Position numbers and translations under genes: made by a program
In this document: positions 22,441 to 34,990 of the stretch, piece by piece
Layout: each line of letters begins with the position of its first letter
Numbering within the stretch: the stretch's first letter is position 1
Notes under the pieces: model-generated
Database searches by the model: none
The model's input: only the letters and a program-made list of their open reading frames with translations
What the model was told of the DNA's origin: nothing
Source: Lunularia cruciata
Taxonomy: Eukaryota; Streptophyta; Marchantiopsida; Lunulariales; Lunulariaceae
Length of the DNA stretch: 64,000 nt
Reading direction: 5' to 3'
Assembly: GCA_948567375.1 (NCBI GenBank)
Contig: OX419759.1
Location: 37,673,493 to 37,737,492 of the forward strand

Positions 22441-25289
22441 TTGATGCAAGAGTGAGTGGTATTGGTTATGGGAGTTCAAAATATTCTGACTTTCCAACTA
22501 TTGAAAGATGTAAGTTATGATTTCCTACTTGGGAGTCCATGGTTGAGAGCAACTCAAATAATTGATTGATTGCACAAAGGATACTTGAGAATCGGGCCAT
22601 CAAACCATCAGGGTATAGTTTCAATAAGCAATACCAACCATACCTAACACTCAAATACACTATCTTCTAATGATTGGGAATCAAATTTAAAAGAAAGATG
22701 TGATACAATTATGGAAGAAGGACACTTCATCAAAGGTGGATGACTTTGACTTTGATGTAGATGTGCATCTCTTGTGTGCTATGGACTTTGTGCCTAAGCT
22801 ATAAATTTTGAAGGATTTGATAAATCACCATTGACACTAGAGGAGATAGAGAGTAGACTATCTACCCTCAAATATGGTCCAAATGTTACCAAGGAAAACA
22901 AGGTAGGATTTGAGGAAACTCTCCGTAAGTTTATCCATGGTGTTTTTTTAAGTTACAAGGATCTCAAGGGAGTCACCCTAGAGGAGCACTAGATAGAGGT
23001 GGAGTCACATGCAAGTCCAGTCCACCATGAGCAATGTTGCATTAACTCACAAACAAACAACTTTGGTTGTGAAGGAGGAGATTGATAAGCTCAAGGAGGC
23101 TGAGTTTATTTTTGAGGTAGAGAATTCAGAATGGGTGTCTCCAATTGTGATTGTGAAGAAGAAGAATGGTAAGCTTTGGGTATGTGCTGATTATAAGAAG
23201 CTCAATATTATTACCAAGAAGGATTACTACTCATTGCCATTCATTAATGAGATCTTGAAGGAGGTTGCAAGTCATGAGAGGTATAGTCTTGGAGATGGTT
23301 ACAATGGCTACAACCAAATCATGATTGCACCAAAGTCTCAACAACTCACCACATTCAACACACCTTGGGAAACTTATATTTTCAAGGTCATACCTTTTGG
23401 GCTTTGTAATACTCCAACCACATTTCAATGGTTTTTTAAACAAGGTGTTTGAACCTTTCATATAGAAATTTGTGAGAGTTTCCATTGATGCCTTTTGTGT
23501 CTATGGTAGCAAGGAGGAGCACTTTGAGCACCTAATCAAAGTCTTGCAATGCTTAGAAGAAGCAAATGCATCACTCAACCCATAAAAGTGCATCTTTGGT
23601 TATGAAAAAGGTTTACTATTGGGGCATATCATTTTCAATGATGAGAAAGCAATAGATCATGAAAAGATGAGGAACATCTTAGAGCTTCCATTCTCTTCAA
23701 GCTTGACAAAGTTATGCCAATTCTTGGGGATGATTTGGCTTTATAAGAGGTTCATCTTCTTATTTTCCAACAAAACTTATGCATTGACTATTCACATGAA
23801 GAAGGGTGTAGTATACATGTTGGTTTTGGAGGACAAGGAGGCTCTCAAAGCTTTTGAAGAGCTCAAGCAATCCTTTGTTATGACTCCAATTCTTGCTAAA
23901 CTTGACTGGAGTAAGCCTTTCATCCTTTACACTGATGCTTTTGATATTGCTATAGGATGCTTTTTTAATCAATTAGACCAAGATGGGCATGATCATCCAA
24001 TAGCTTATGCTAGTAGATAGATGGTCTCAATAGACAAGAACTATTCAACCATAAAAAGGGAAGGGTTTGCAATGACTTTTTCTCCCATAATTTTTGACAC
24101 TACTTGATTGGAGGGAAAGTTATAATTTTCATGGATCACAAGGCTTTGAAATACATCTTTAACAAGCCGAATGTAGAAGGAACGTTAGCAAGGTGGATGA
24201 TACTCTTGTTTGAGTATGATTACACTCTTGAAGATAGACCATGAAAGAAAAATACACCTGTTGATTTGTTATCTATGGCCTATGATCATGATGGAGAGGA
24301 GCCAATGCATAATTTGTTCTATTTGAGGAGCTCATGATAATCCCAATCAATCAAGAGGTTCCAATAGAGTACAAGGAGGTTTTGGACTTTCTTATAAGAA
24401 GTAACTACCTTGATAGGGTGCATGCTAGGAAGAGGATGGCCCTTGTAGCAAGATCTAGACCTTGCACAATGATGGAGAACATTATTTTTCATCAAAAGAG
24501 TATATGGTCTATTTCAAAGAGCAATGGGTAAAGAGGAGTTTATCCTAATTATGAAGGAATTTCATGATGGTTTGATTTGTGGGGATCACTTCGTAAGAAT
24601 GGTGACCACTTTCAAGATTCTAGATGTAGGTTACCATTGGGACAACTTTCAAGGATTATTTTGATTATTGCAAAACTTGTAATGTTTACCAAGCTTTTGC
24701 TAAAATTCTACCTCTACTTCACCTCTTAAATCAATTCCATTGCTATAACTTTTTGAGAATTGACTTTGTAGGTCCTTAAAATAGAACCCCAAAGAACAAT
24801 CAATACATTGTGGTAGTTATTGATTACTTTCCCAAGTGGGTTGAGGTTAGACCATTGAGAAATAAGAATGAAGATGAAGTTGGTAAATTGCATTATGACC
24901 ACATCATCATTAGGTTTGGGTGCCCTTTGGATTTGGTTTTTGATAGAGGAGTATAATTTATAAGAAGTATCATTACAACCATGCTACAACATTTCTCTAG
25001 CACACATAGAGTGACTATCCACTGTAAGCCAAACTCCAATACCTTGGTAAGGAGAACAAATCAAACCTTGTGGATGCTGTTGGCTAAAGATGCTAAAATA
25101 AAGGAGTAAAAACCTCATTAGGACAAGAGGATTCATGCATTTTGTAAGTGTATAAGACAACCATGAAGACATCTACTAGATCTTCTCCATTTCATTTGGT
25201 ATATGGTGTTGAGTCTACTTTACCTATTCACTTTGATCTTTTTATTTTTCAAAGCATTCATAGATAATTGAAGAAGGCACAAGGAGGTC
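22441..25289 (+). pseudogene. Family A protease-RT-RNase H-integrase, degenerate and truncated
   Basis: In order: protease C-terminus (LLGSPWLRA, 22,520), RT with WVSPIVIVKKKNG and VIPFGLCNTPTTFQ (23,130-23,440), a stop TAA at 23,583 where two other copies have TAG, RNase H with ILYTDAFDIAIGC and MDHKALKYIFNKPN (23,620-24,180), integrase zinc region and core (24,550-25,100). The reading ends at QSIHR-LKKAQGG (25,289), where the LTR of the next, minus-strand element begins, so the integrase C-terminus and 3' LTR are missing. This copy retains the ancestral reading frame at DHKALKY that the two neighbours have lost. Confidence 0.85.
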
Positions 25290-25981
25290 TGTGAGCCAAC
25301 CTGTCTCTCACTCAAGATGAACCTCTGATGGCTATTATGGTAGCGCACCATGGACTAAGAAGGCAAGGAACTCCAACTCTATCATACTCCTCCAAGGCTA
25401 ACACTCCAAGACCCAAGACATTGCTCACAAGAGAATTCAATGAGAGAGAGATAGTTGCAAATGAAAGGATGATGAGTACCTCCTCACCCCTTGTTTATAT
25501 ACTTGTGAAATAATTACGTACCAAAGTTACTAATTACCGCATTATCTCAAGTTACTAGACTAAAAGTCAAGTAAAGTCAAAAAGTAGAAAGGAATATCCA
25601 TTTACATGGGCATATTCCTCTAAGCATGTGGTCTTATCTTGACCCAACCACTCAGTCAAGGATTCCTTCACATGGGCTATCCTTGGACTAAAGAAGAATC
25701 CAAAACAAAAAGGCTTGCGGGCCCAAGAGTTCTCAACTCTTTCCTCAAAGCCAAACACCTAGGAATAATACCAAGTCAACACACTAAAATCCAAAATAGT
25801 GGTGCTCATCTTTTCTAGTTCCTCTAGAGTAAGGTCCTTTCTATCTTAACTATGACTAACTTTAGCTAACAATGACTAATATAGAACCATCCTTTATCTC
25901 TATATAGGTTATATCTCTTAAGTACTTGTAATACCAAGCTAAATATCACAATACCACACACATGGACAAATGGGTGTTACA
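25290..25981 (-). mobile_element. Family A 3' LTR of the minus-strand element
   Basis: 692 bp. It begins on the minus strand TGTAACACCCATTTGTCCATG (25,981) and ends ...GGTTGGCTCACA (25,290), with a TATA box (minus TATATAAAC near 25,500). It is directly preceded on the minus strand by the polypurine tract. The outer flank at 25,289 is the truncated integrase of another family A copy; the opposite LTR is truncated, so no target duplication can be checked. Confidence 0.92.
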
Positions 25982-25995
25982 TTTACCCCCACACT
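25982..25995 (-). promoter_or_regulatory. Polypurine tract, family A
   Basis: Minus strand AGTGTGGGGGTAAA immediately before the 3' LTR; the same AGTGTGGGGGTAAA stands before the 3' LTR of the plus-strand copy at 41,739-41,751. It would prime plus-strand DNA synthesis. Confidence 0.85.
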
Positions 25996-28950
25996 AAGTT
26001 TTCACTTTTTCCTCAAAGTGAAAGTCTCTCTACCTTCTATGGTACATCTTCAACTTATCATGGTTAATCTTATCAAAGTGTCTTCCTCCCAACTCCTTGA
26101 GATCATAGGTGTAATTGCCCCACACCTTCTCCACTATGAAAGGTCCACAGTACTTAGGCAAAAACTTCTTTTGCACTCTCTTGAATCAAATGGAATCAAA
26201 CAACATTACCCAATCACCTTCTTTGAAAGGCTCCACCTTCTTCTTGCCTTACTTCTTGTCATAGGTCTCCTTTTGTTTCCTTTGGGCTTACTCCACTCAA
26301 ACCATAGCAACTGCTCTTGCCTCTTCCAACTCCATGAAATGATCCTTCCTTGACTTCTTTGCATCACCTCCTTGTGCTTTCTTCAATCTCCTATAAATGC
26401 TTTGGAAGGTAGGAAGATCAAAGTGAATAGGTAAGGTAGACTCAATACCATATACCAATTGAAATGGAGAATATCCGATGGAAGTCTTCATGGTTGTCCT
26501 ATACTCCCACAAAACTGCATGAATCCTCTTGTCCCAATGATGTTTAGCTCCCTCCATTTCTGCATCTTTGGCCAACATCATGCACAAGGTCTGATTGGTT
26601 CTCTCTGCCAAGCCATTGGAATTTGGCTTAAAGGATGTAGTTACTCTATGTGTGACAGAGAAATGTCGTAGCATGGCTAAACTCTCCTCCTCTATCAAAA
26701 ACCAACTCCAAAGGGCATCCAAACCTAGTGATAATGCATTCATAAAGAAATCTACCTACTTTATCTTCATTCTTGTCCCTCAATGGTCTAGCCTCAACCC
26801 ACTTGGTAAGGGAATCAGTAATTACCACAATGTACCGATTGTTCCTTGGGGTTCTATTGAGAAGACCTACAAAATCAATTCTCCACTTCTCAAAAGGTCC
26901 TAGCCATGGAATTGATCTAAGTGGTGGAGTGGATGTAGACTTTCTAGCAAAAGCTTGACAAACCTGACAAATTTTGCAACAATCAAGACAATCCTTGAAA
27001 ATCCCTCTCTAATGGTAACCTGCATCAAGAATCTTGAAAGCAATCATCTTTCTTGCAAAGTGTCCTCCACATACTAAACCTTCATGAAACTTCTTTATGA
27101 GAAGGATAGACTCTTCATTACCCACTGCTCCTTGAAGTAGACCATCTACTCCTTGGTGAAAAAGAATATCTTCCACCATTGTGTAAGGTCTAGATCTTGC
27201 TGCAAGGGCCTGCCTCTCCCTAGCATGCATCCCTTCTGGATAGTTACCTCTTGTCACAAAATCCACAATCTCCTTGTACTCCATTGGAACCTCTTGAGTG
27301 ACTGAGATTGTCATGAGCTCTTCATCCGGGAAGGAATCATCCACTAGCTCATCTCCATCATGGTTATAGGCTCTAGATAACAAATCAACATTTGCATGTT
27401 TCTTTCTTGGCCTATCCTCAATGGTGTAGTCATACTCAAACAAGAGTATCATCCACCTTGCTAGTCTCTCTTCAACATTAGACTTGTTGAAGATGTACTT
27501 CAAAGCCTGTGATCCGTGACAATCATAGTTTTCCTTCCAATCAAGTAGTGTCTAAACTTCTTGAGACCAAAGATCACTGCCAACCCTTCTCTCTCCAAGA
27601 GAGAGTAGTTCTTCTCTGTTGAAACCATCTGCCTACTAGCATAAGCTATTGGATGATCATGTCCATCTTGGTCTAATTGACTAAGAGTGCATCCTATAGC
27701 TACACTAGAAGCATTAGTGTAGAGGATGAAAGGCTTACTCCAATCAGGTTTAGCAAGAATTGGAGCTACAACCAGGGATTGCTTGAGCTCCTCAAAAGCT
27801 TTGAGAGCCTTCTTGTCTTCCAAAATCACCATGTAATCTACACCCTTCTTCATGTAGATGGTCAATGCATAAGCCTTGTTGGAAAATGAGAAGATGAACC
27901 TCCTATAGTATCCAACCATCCCCAAGAAGTGGCGTAACTTTGTCAAGCTTGAAGGGAATGGAAGGTCTGAGATTTTCCTCACCTTCTTAGGATCAACTGC
28001 TATTCCATCCTTGGAGATGATGTGCCCCAAAAGTAGACCTTCATCACATCCAAAAATGCACTTCTATGGATTGAGTGATGCATTTGCATCATCCAAGCAT
28101 TGCAAGACCTTGGTAAGGTGCTCAAAGTGCTCCTCCTTGCTCCCATAGACAGAAAAGTCATCAATGAAGTCTCTCACAAATTTCCCAATGAAATGTTCAA
28201 ATACCTTGTTCATGAACCGTTGGAATGTGGCTGGAGCATTGCAAAGCCCAAAAGGCATGCCCTTGAAAGCGTAAGTTCCCCAAGGTGTGGTGAATGTGGT
28301 GAGTTGTTGATGCTCTGGTGCAATCTTGATTTGGTTATATCCATTATAACCATCTCCAAAACTGTACCTCTCATGACCTACAACCTCCTCCAAGATCTCA
28401 TCAATGAATTGCAGGGGGTAGTAGTCCTTCTAGGTAACAACATTGAGCTTCTTGTAATCCACACATACCCAAAACTTGCCATTCTTTTTCTTCACAATGA
28501 CAACTGGAGACACTCATTCTAAATTCTCTACCTCAAAGATAAATACAGCCTCCTTGAGCTTATCAGTCTCCTCCTTCACAACCAAAGATATTGGTGGGCT
28601 AATGCAATGTTGTTTTTGGCAGATTGATCTTGCATGTGACTCCACCTCTGTCTTGTGCTCCTCCAAGGTGACTTCCTTCAAATCCTTGTTACTGAAAGCA
28701 AAACACATGGATGAACTTGCGGAAAATCTCCTCAAATCTCACCTTCTCCTCCTTGGTAACATTTGGGCCATACTTGAGGGTAGCTAACCTTCTCTCTACC
28801 TCATCAAGTGTCAATGGTGATTTATCTGGGTCCTTCAAAACCTCTGGCTTAGTGCAAAATCCAAAGCACACAAAGGATACACATCTGAATCAGATTCAGA
28901 TTCATCTTCCTCCATGAAAGTCTCCTCTTCCATGCTTGTGTCCACACCTG
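25996..28950 (-). pseudogene. Family A pol (RT, RNase H, integrase), minus copy
   Basis: Read from 28,950 down. RT carries the catalytic FIDDFSVYGS (about 28,160), the OTA-type variant rather than YVDD. RNase H follows with MVGYYRRFIFSFSNKAY and ILYTNASSVAIGC. Integrase has a GGHFARK zinc region, WVEARPLRDKNED, FDRGGEFS and GLAERTNQTL, so the last catalytic glutamate survives. Breaks: TAG at 28,064-28,066 in the RT (shared with the other copies), a 1-nt deletion at DHRL near 27,500 (shared with the plus copy) and further stops near 26,300-27,010. Order RT-RNase H-INT and motif type place it with Athila/Tat-like gypsy elements. Confidence 0.9.
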
Positions 28951-30927
28951 AGGCTCATTCTTCAGAATTTGATTCCCAATGATAAGAAGATGGTGTATAT
29001 AAATGTGAAATGTTGGTGGTGTTAGTCATAGGAACTATGACTCTTTGGTTTGATGGCCCAATCCTCAAATACCCTTTGTGCCATCGATCAGTTTTGCATG
29101 CTGCTCTCAACCATGGTCTCCCAAGAAATAAGTCATAGCTTGAATCCTTCAAGACTTGGAAAGTCATGAGATTTTGAACTCCCATAATTGAAACTACCAC
29201 TTTATCCATCACCCCTATTGGTCAAACTTGTTGCTTGTTTGCCATGCTCACCACAAATGTTGAAGGTCTTGAGGGTATCATACCCAACTTCTTCATCAAC
29301 CTTCCTGACATAGCATTCATTGCTTATCCTCCATCACAAGTGCATCCTTGATGTTGTGACCATTCACTTTCACATCAATCTTGGAGGCATATTGACAAGC
29401 CTCCCATGGTGATGGCTTGGCATCCACCACCCTCATTGATACTAGAGCTTTTGCCTTCTTCTCCTCCTTGCTCCTTGTAGAACTCAAACCACCTCTAAGC
29501 TTCTTTCTCAAGGTAGGGTTGAAAGTAATCAATTGGCCCACTGTGATATTAGCCTTGTGACTACCAACATCCTCCAACACATTGTAGTTCCATTTTTGCT
29601 TTGAGATCAAGAAGTCCAATCCCCAACTTCTTCCTTGGAGTCTTTGTTGTTGATGGTGTTGAGGTGCGAGTGCTCCTAGTAGACATAGGAGTATCCTTGC
29701 TTGGAGTAAATCCTTGAGAAGAATGAACATCCTCTACAAACCGAGCTCTCTTCTTCTCTTGTGCCAAAAGCTCCAAATTAAGACCCTTGGAGTTTGAGCA
29801 CTCTCCCTCTTCATACTTGCTCTCAACCACATCTATGGGTGCTATCCCCTTACCTTTGTTTAGATTAGGAGCCACTTGGGTTTCACTACCTCTCTCTTTC
29901 CCTCTGTTGGCTCTCTTCTTCTCTTGTGCCAAAAGCTCCAAATTAAGACCCTTGGAGTTTGAGCACTCTCTCTCTTCATACTTGCTCTCAACCACATCTA
30001 TGGGTGCTAACCCTTTCCTCCATGGTAAGTGGAATTTGGGCAATTCCTTTGAATATGGCCTCTTCCTCCACAACCAAAAAAATTTCTATCATTGAAATTG
30101 TTGGCTGGTTGGCCTCCTCTATATGGATAGTTTCCATAACTCCTAGGCCTTCTCCTTACATTCTGATCCACCTCTCTCTTCTCCCATAGTTGCACCACAT
30201 TGATCTTGAGATTCGCAAGTTGTTCTATGATGGTTTGAAGTGGATCTTTTGGTGGAGGTGCAAGAAGTGGAGCAACTACTTCTTGTGGTGCAACCCTTAT
30301 CACCAAAGTATCAAAAGTTCCACCATACTTGTAGCCTTGAGGAGGATGCACAACCTCCTTCACCACCAAATCACTCTCATCCCTTTCCAAACTCTCCTCC
30401 ATACGAATTGCAATCTTGATAGCTTCAACCTTGGAAGAAGGTTTCTCATATCTCACCTTGCTTCTAATTTGTGGTCTCAATCCTCCCACAAAATTCTTGG
30501 TGAGCATGGCCCCTATGCAAATCATAGTAGTCTCCATATCATCCCCACCCTTCCTCAGCACTATGCAAAATCTAGATTCTAACTTTTCCACTCTTTCCAC
30601 ATAGACTCTCACTTTCTCTCCATCTCCTTGCTTGAGAAATGTAACCTCATTCATCAGTCTCTCGTAACTCTCATTAGGAAGAAAGTTCTCAATGAGTGCT
30701 GAAGTCAAAGTCTCCCAAGACTCCTCTTCCCCATCTCTCCTCTCTCTCTTTTGGTATTCTGACCATTCATACCATGTAAGTGTTGCATCCTCAAAGAAAT
30801 TTAGTAATAATGAGGCCCACTCATTCTTTCTCCTCTCATTGTTTCCTATGCAAGCTCTCTTGAAGTCTCTCCCAAAGGCCTTCACATTTTCTCCATCCTT
30901 GCCAAAGAAAACCGGAAGTTTCCACAA
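28951..30927 (-). pseudogene. Family A gag-protease, minus copy
   Basis: Gag opens at 30,927 region (FFGKDGENVKAFGRDFKRAC), contains the capsid-like WASLLLNFFEDATLTWYE and ends in a zinc knuckle whose first cysteine is F (FFGCGGRGHIQRNC). A 165-bp in-frame duplication of the IDVVESKYEEGECSNSK segment lies at 29,747-30,016. The protease region has VDAKPSPWEACQYASKIDV, a frameshift at the DGGS active-site segment (about 29,330), an in-frame TGA in the phrase caagtttgaccaatagg at about 29,224, and LLLGRPWLRA-type FLGRPWLRAA before the RT. Confidence 0.9.
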
Positions 30928-32477
30928 CTTAATCTCTAACTATCTTTCTTTCTCTCAAATTTTTCTTTTCTTTTCTTTTCTCTTCTCTCACTCCATAACT
31001 AATAGAGTATGTACATGACTAACACCATTTGAGAGTAATCCACCCTAGGGAACACAAAAGGCTCAGGTTGCTCCAAGATTTCTATAGCAATATCAAATCC
31101 TAGAGTGCATATTAATCAAACCCTCATGGATAGTTTATCCATAAGTTGAAAGATTATCTCCATCACTAATCTTGAGAACTAGCGGATGAAGGTGGTAGTT
31201 TTTTTGTAGCTATACTTAGACTCACTCCAAGATCCTTCACCGAAGTCTCCAAAAGTGATTTTACTCCACTACACTAATGTTCTTTTGGAAGTCCTTCAAC
31301 TCCACAAACCTCACACAACTCCTTGGTCTTAGATCTTCTCCCTCCCAATCTTGGTGAAGAAGGTCCAACATGCAAACCCAAGTCAAGTAAGCCTCTCCTT
31401 TCCCTCAATCTCTTGCATTCAAAGGTCAATGGACATGAACTTGCCTTATGTCCCTTCTCTCCACATAGAAAGCACTTAGATTCACTCTTTCCTCCAAGTG
31501 GTGTAGGTTTTTGGATCTTCTCAACACTCTCTTCAAATTCTATTGTAAAACTCTCTTTTCCTCAAATCCACCCCTAAAATCACCTCAAACCCTTGGGGAA
31601 CCTTGCATAGTCTCAATTTCGACTCTTGGTGACTTTCCTGTTCCCAAGATGAATCTAAACACTCAAACATGCTTTTTGTTGCTCTCAAACTCTTCATGCA
31701 TGAGATCTCCGGTCTGTAGAATTAACTCTTCCTCACAATTTCACTCAGACCTCTCAACTTGTATGTGACAGTCCCCCTAAATATTTTACATGTGATCAAA
31801 ACTCTAGGGTGTCTCTCCTTTCAAAATTTCAGATCTTTTCATTTAGCCATTTGGTCTAGACATCTTTCTATTCAACACACATATTTCAGATTTGGTTTGA
31901 AAACCACCCCCTCACTTCAAAAACTCATAACTCCTTGCTTAAAGAATGATCTCTCTCTAATTTTTGTGTCAGCGGGTAGGATATAACAAACTGAATTTTC
32001 TTGGAAAGTCTCACAACAATCCAGTGAAAATTAAATAAATGAAAGACTATGTACAATTTTCCAAAGAGCATGTAGTTGCGGGAGCAGTTTACCCTATGCA
32101 ACTTTCAAAAATTCTAGCCCAATGTGTATAATAGATCTCATAATAATTCCAACTGTGCTAACTGAAAAATAACCCAAGCTATCATGTGTAGAAATTTCAA
32201 GTTCAAATCTCAAACTTGAGATTTTGCCCAAAACCACCTTAATCTCCAAAATCTACAATCCAACTCACATAATCTCTCCAAATCCTCTCATGTGTACAAG
32301 ATGTACAAAATCACTTCAAAGACATCATAGTGAACTACAGGGTAAACAAATGGATCTTGGTTCTCTAACATAAGTTCATCCCTCTCCTCCCCTAATGTTC
32401 TCTCCAAGTGAGCTCTCATAGCCTCCTTCTGCCTAATGTAGAATTGAACGCGGAACATTATCTTGCCTTCTAGAGAA
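30928..32477 (-). mobile_element. Family A leader (5' UTR), minus copy
   Basis: About 1.5 kb between the primer site and gag, with no long frame on the sense strand. Such a long untranslated leader is usual for Athila/Tat-type elements. The part nearest gag (31,253-30,928) is what the adjacent plus copy also contains. Confidence 0.7.
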
Positions 32478-32495
32478 GTCCCGACAATGGAACCA
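32478..32495 (-). promoter_or_regulatory. Primer-binding site, tRNA-Glu-like
   Basis: Minus strand TGGTTCCATTGTCGGGAC, four bases inside the LTR end. It is complementary to the 3' end of plant tRNA-Glu (as I recall it: CCGGCAACGGAA plus CCA) with two transition mismatches. It would prime minus-strand DNA synthesis and defines this as the 5' end of the element. Confidence 0.65.
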
Positions 32496-32499
32496 AAAA

Positions 32500-32815
32500 T
32501 GTGAGCCAGCCTGTCTCTCACTCATGATGAACCTTTGATGGCTATTATGGTAGCACACCATGGATTAAGAAGGCAAGGAACCCAAACTCCATCATACTCC
32601 TCCAAGGCTAACACTCCAAGACTCAAGACATTGCTCACTAGAGAATTCAATGAGAGAGAGATAGTTGCAAATAAAAGGATGATGAGTACCTCCTCACTCC
32701 TTGTTTATATACTTTTGAAATAGTTACGTACCAAAGTTACTAATTACTGCAGTAACTCAAGTTACTAGACTAAAAGTCAAGTAAAGTCAAAAAGCAAAAA
32801 GGAATATCCATTCAC
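32500..32815 (-). mobile_element. Family A 5' LTR, truncated
   Basis: The last 316 bp of a family A LTR, ending in GGCTGGCTCACA at 32,500, with the TATA box (TATATAAAC near 32,705) still present. At 32,815/32,816 the LTR phrase ggaatatccattcac jumps into ttttagagactttgg, which belongs to the leader of the plus-strand copy. The U3 half of the LTR is missing. Confidence 0.88.
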
Positions 32816-33129
32816 TTTTAGAGACTTTGGTGAAGGATCTTGCAGAGAGTCTGAATATAGCTACAGAAATAATATCACCTTCATCTGCTAGTTCTCAAGA
32901 TAAGTGATGGAGACAATCTTTCAACTATGGATAAACTATCCATGAGGGTTTGATTAATATGCACTCTAGGATTTGATGTTGCTATAGAAATCTTGGAGCA
33001 ACCTGAGCCTTTTGTGTTCCCTAGAGTGGATTACTCTCAAATGGTGTTAGTCATGTACATACTCTATTACTTATGGAATGAGAGAAAAGAAAAAAAATTT
33101 GAGAGAAAGAAAGATAGTAAGAGGTTAAG
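32816..33129 (+). mobile_element. Family A leader, truncated, plus copy
   Basis: Aligns with minus-strand 31,253-30,940 (gtgatggagacaatctttcaact, cttggagcaacctgagccttttgtgtt). The 5' LTR, primer site and about 1.2 kb of leader are absent from this copy. Confidence 0.85.
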
Positions 33130-34518
33130 ATGGGGAAACTTCATGTTTTCTTTGGCAAGGATGGAGAAGATGTGGATGCCTTTGTGAGAGACTTCAAGAG
33201 AGCTTGCATAGGAAAAAATGAGAGGAGAAAGAATGAGTGGGCCTCATTATTACCAAATTTCTTTGAGGATGCAACACTTACATGGTATGAGTTAGAATAC
33301 CAAAAGAGAGAGAGGAGAGATGGGGAAGAGGAGGCTTGGGAGACTTTGACTTCAGCACTCATTGAGAACTTTCTTCCTGATGAGAGTTATGAGAGATTGA
33401 TGAGTGAGGTTAAATTTCTCAAGCAAGAACATGGAGAGAAAGTGAGAGTCTATGTGGAAAGAGGGGAAAAGTTAGAGTCCAAATTTTGTATAGTGCTGAG
33501 GAAGGGTGGAGATGATAAGGAGACTACAATGATTGGCATAGGGGCCATACTCACCAAGAATTTTGTGGGAGGATTGAGACCACAAATTAGAAGCAAGGTG
33601 AGATATGAGAAACCTTCTTCCAAGGTTGAAGCTATCAAGATCACAATTTGTATGGAGGAGAGTTTGGAAGGGGATGAGAGTGATTTGGTGGTGAAGGAGG
33701 TTGTGCATCCTCCTCAAAGCTACAAGTATGGTGGAACTTCTGATACTTTGGTGGCAAGGGTTGCACCACAAGTAGTAGTTGCTCCAGTTCTTGCACCTCC
33801 ACCAAAAGATCCACTTCAAACCATCACAGAACAACTTGCGGATCTCAAGATCAATGTGGTGCAACTATGGGAGAAGAGAGAGAAGGATCAGAATGTAGGG
33901 AGAGGGCCTAGGAGTTATGGAAACTATCCATATAGAGGAGGCCAACCAGCCAACAATTTTAATGATAGAAATTGTTTTGGTTGTGGAGGAAGAAGCAATA
34001 TCCAAAGGAATTGCCCAAATTCCACTTACCATGGAGGAAGGGGTTATGAAGGAGCCAATAGAGGGAAAGAGGGAGGTAGTGAAACCCAAGTGGATCCTAA
34101 TCCAAACAAAGGTAAGGGGATAGCAGCCATAGATGTGGTTGAGAGCAAATATGAGAAGGGAGAGTGCTCAAACTCCAAGGGTCTTAATTTGGAGCTTTTG
34201 GTACAAGAGAAGAAGAGAGCTCGTTTTGCAGAGGATGTTCACTCTTCTCAAGGATTTACTCCAAGCAAGGATACTCCTATGTCTACTAGGAGCACTTGCA
34301 CCTCAACACCATCAATAAAAAAGACTCCAAGGAAGAAGTTGGGGATGGAATACTTCTTGATCTCAAAACAACAATGGAACTACAATGTGTTGGAAGATAT
34401 TGGTAGTCACAAGGCTAACATCACACTGGGCCAATTGATTGCTTTGAACCCTACCTTGAGAAAGGAGCTTAGAGGTGGTTTGAGTTCTACAAGGAGTAAG
34501 AGGAAGAAGAAGGCATAA
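33130..34518 (+). pseudogene. Family A gag, best-preserved copy
   Basis: 462 uninterrupted codons, the longest frame in the window. Residues 1-60 hold FFGKDGEDVDAFVRDFKRAC and WASLLPNFFEDATLTWYE of the retrotransposon gag domain, followed by LIENFLPDESYERLM. A zinc knuckle at about residues 278-292 reads CFGCGGRSNIQRNC: the three cysteines are kept but the histidine is N, so metal binding is doubtful. The tail is rich in charged residues (KYEKGECSNSKGL) and has no duplication, unlike the minus copy. The frame ends at TAA 34,516, where the neighbour reads on into the protease. It may be translatable but the downstream pol is broken. Confidence 0.88.
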
Positions 34519-34990
34519 GCTCCATTATCAATGGGGGTGGTGGATGCTAAGCCAGCACCATGGGAAGCTTGTCAATACGCCTCCAAGATTGATGTGAGAG
34601 TGAATGGTCACAACATCAAGAATGCATTGGTTGATGGAGGATCAGCAGTAAATGCCATGTCAGAAAGGTTGATGAACAAGTTGGGTATGATACCCTCAAG
34701 ACCTTCAACATTTGTAGTGAGCATGGCAAACAAGCAACAAGTTTGACCAATAGGGGTGATGGATAAAGTGGTAGTTTCAGTTATGGGAGTTCAAAATCTC
34801 ATGACTTTCCAAGTCTTGAAGGATTCAAGCTATGAATTACTTCTTGGGAGGCCATGGTTGAGAGCAGCACGCACAACTGATCGATGGCACAAAGGGTACT
34901 TGAGGATTGGGCCATCAAACCAAAGAGTCACAGTTCTTGTGACTAACACCACCAACACTTCACATTCAGATACACCATCTTTTGATTATT
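34519..34990 (+). pseudogene. Family A protease, plus copy
   Basis: Contains ALVDGGSAVNAMSERL, the aspartic-protease active site in DGG form, then an in-frame TGA at 34,744-34,746 (caagtttgacc) that is also present in the minus copy, then VVSVMGVQNLMTFQVL and LLLGRPWLRAA. An acidic linker (SMEEEPSMEENESETDSD) leads to the RT. Confidence 0.85.
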
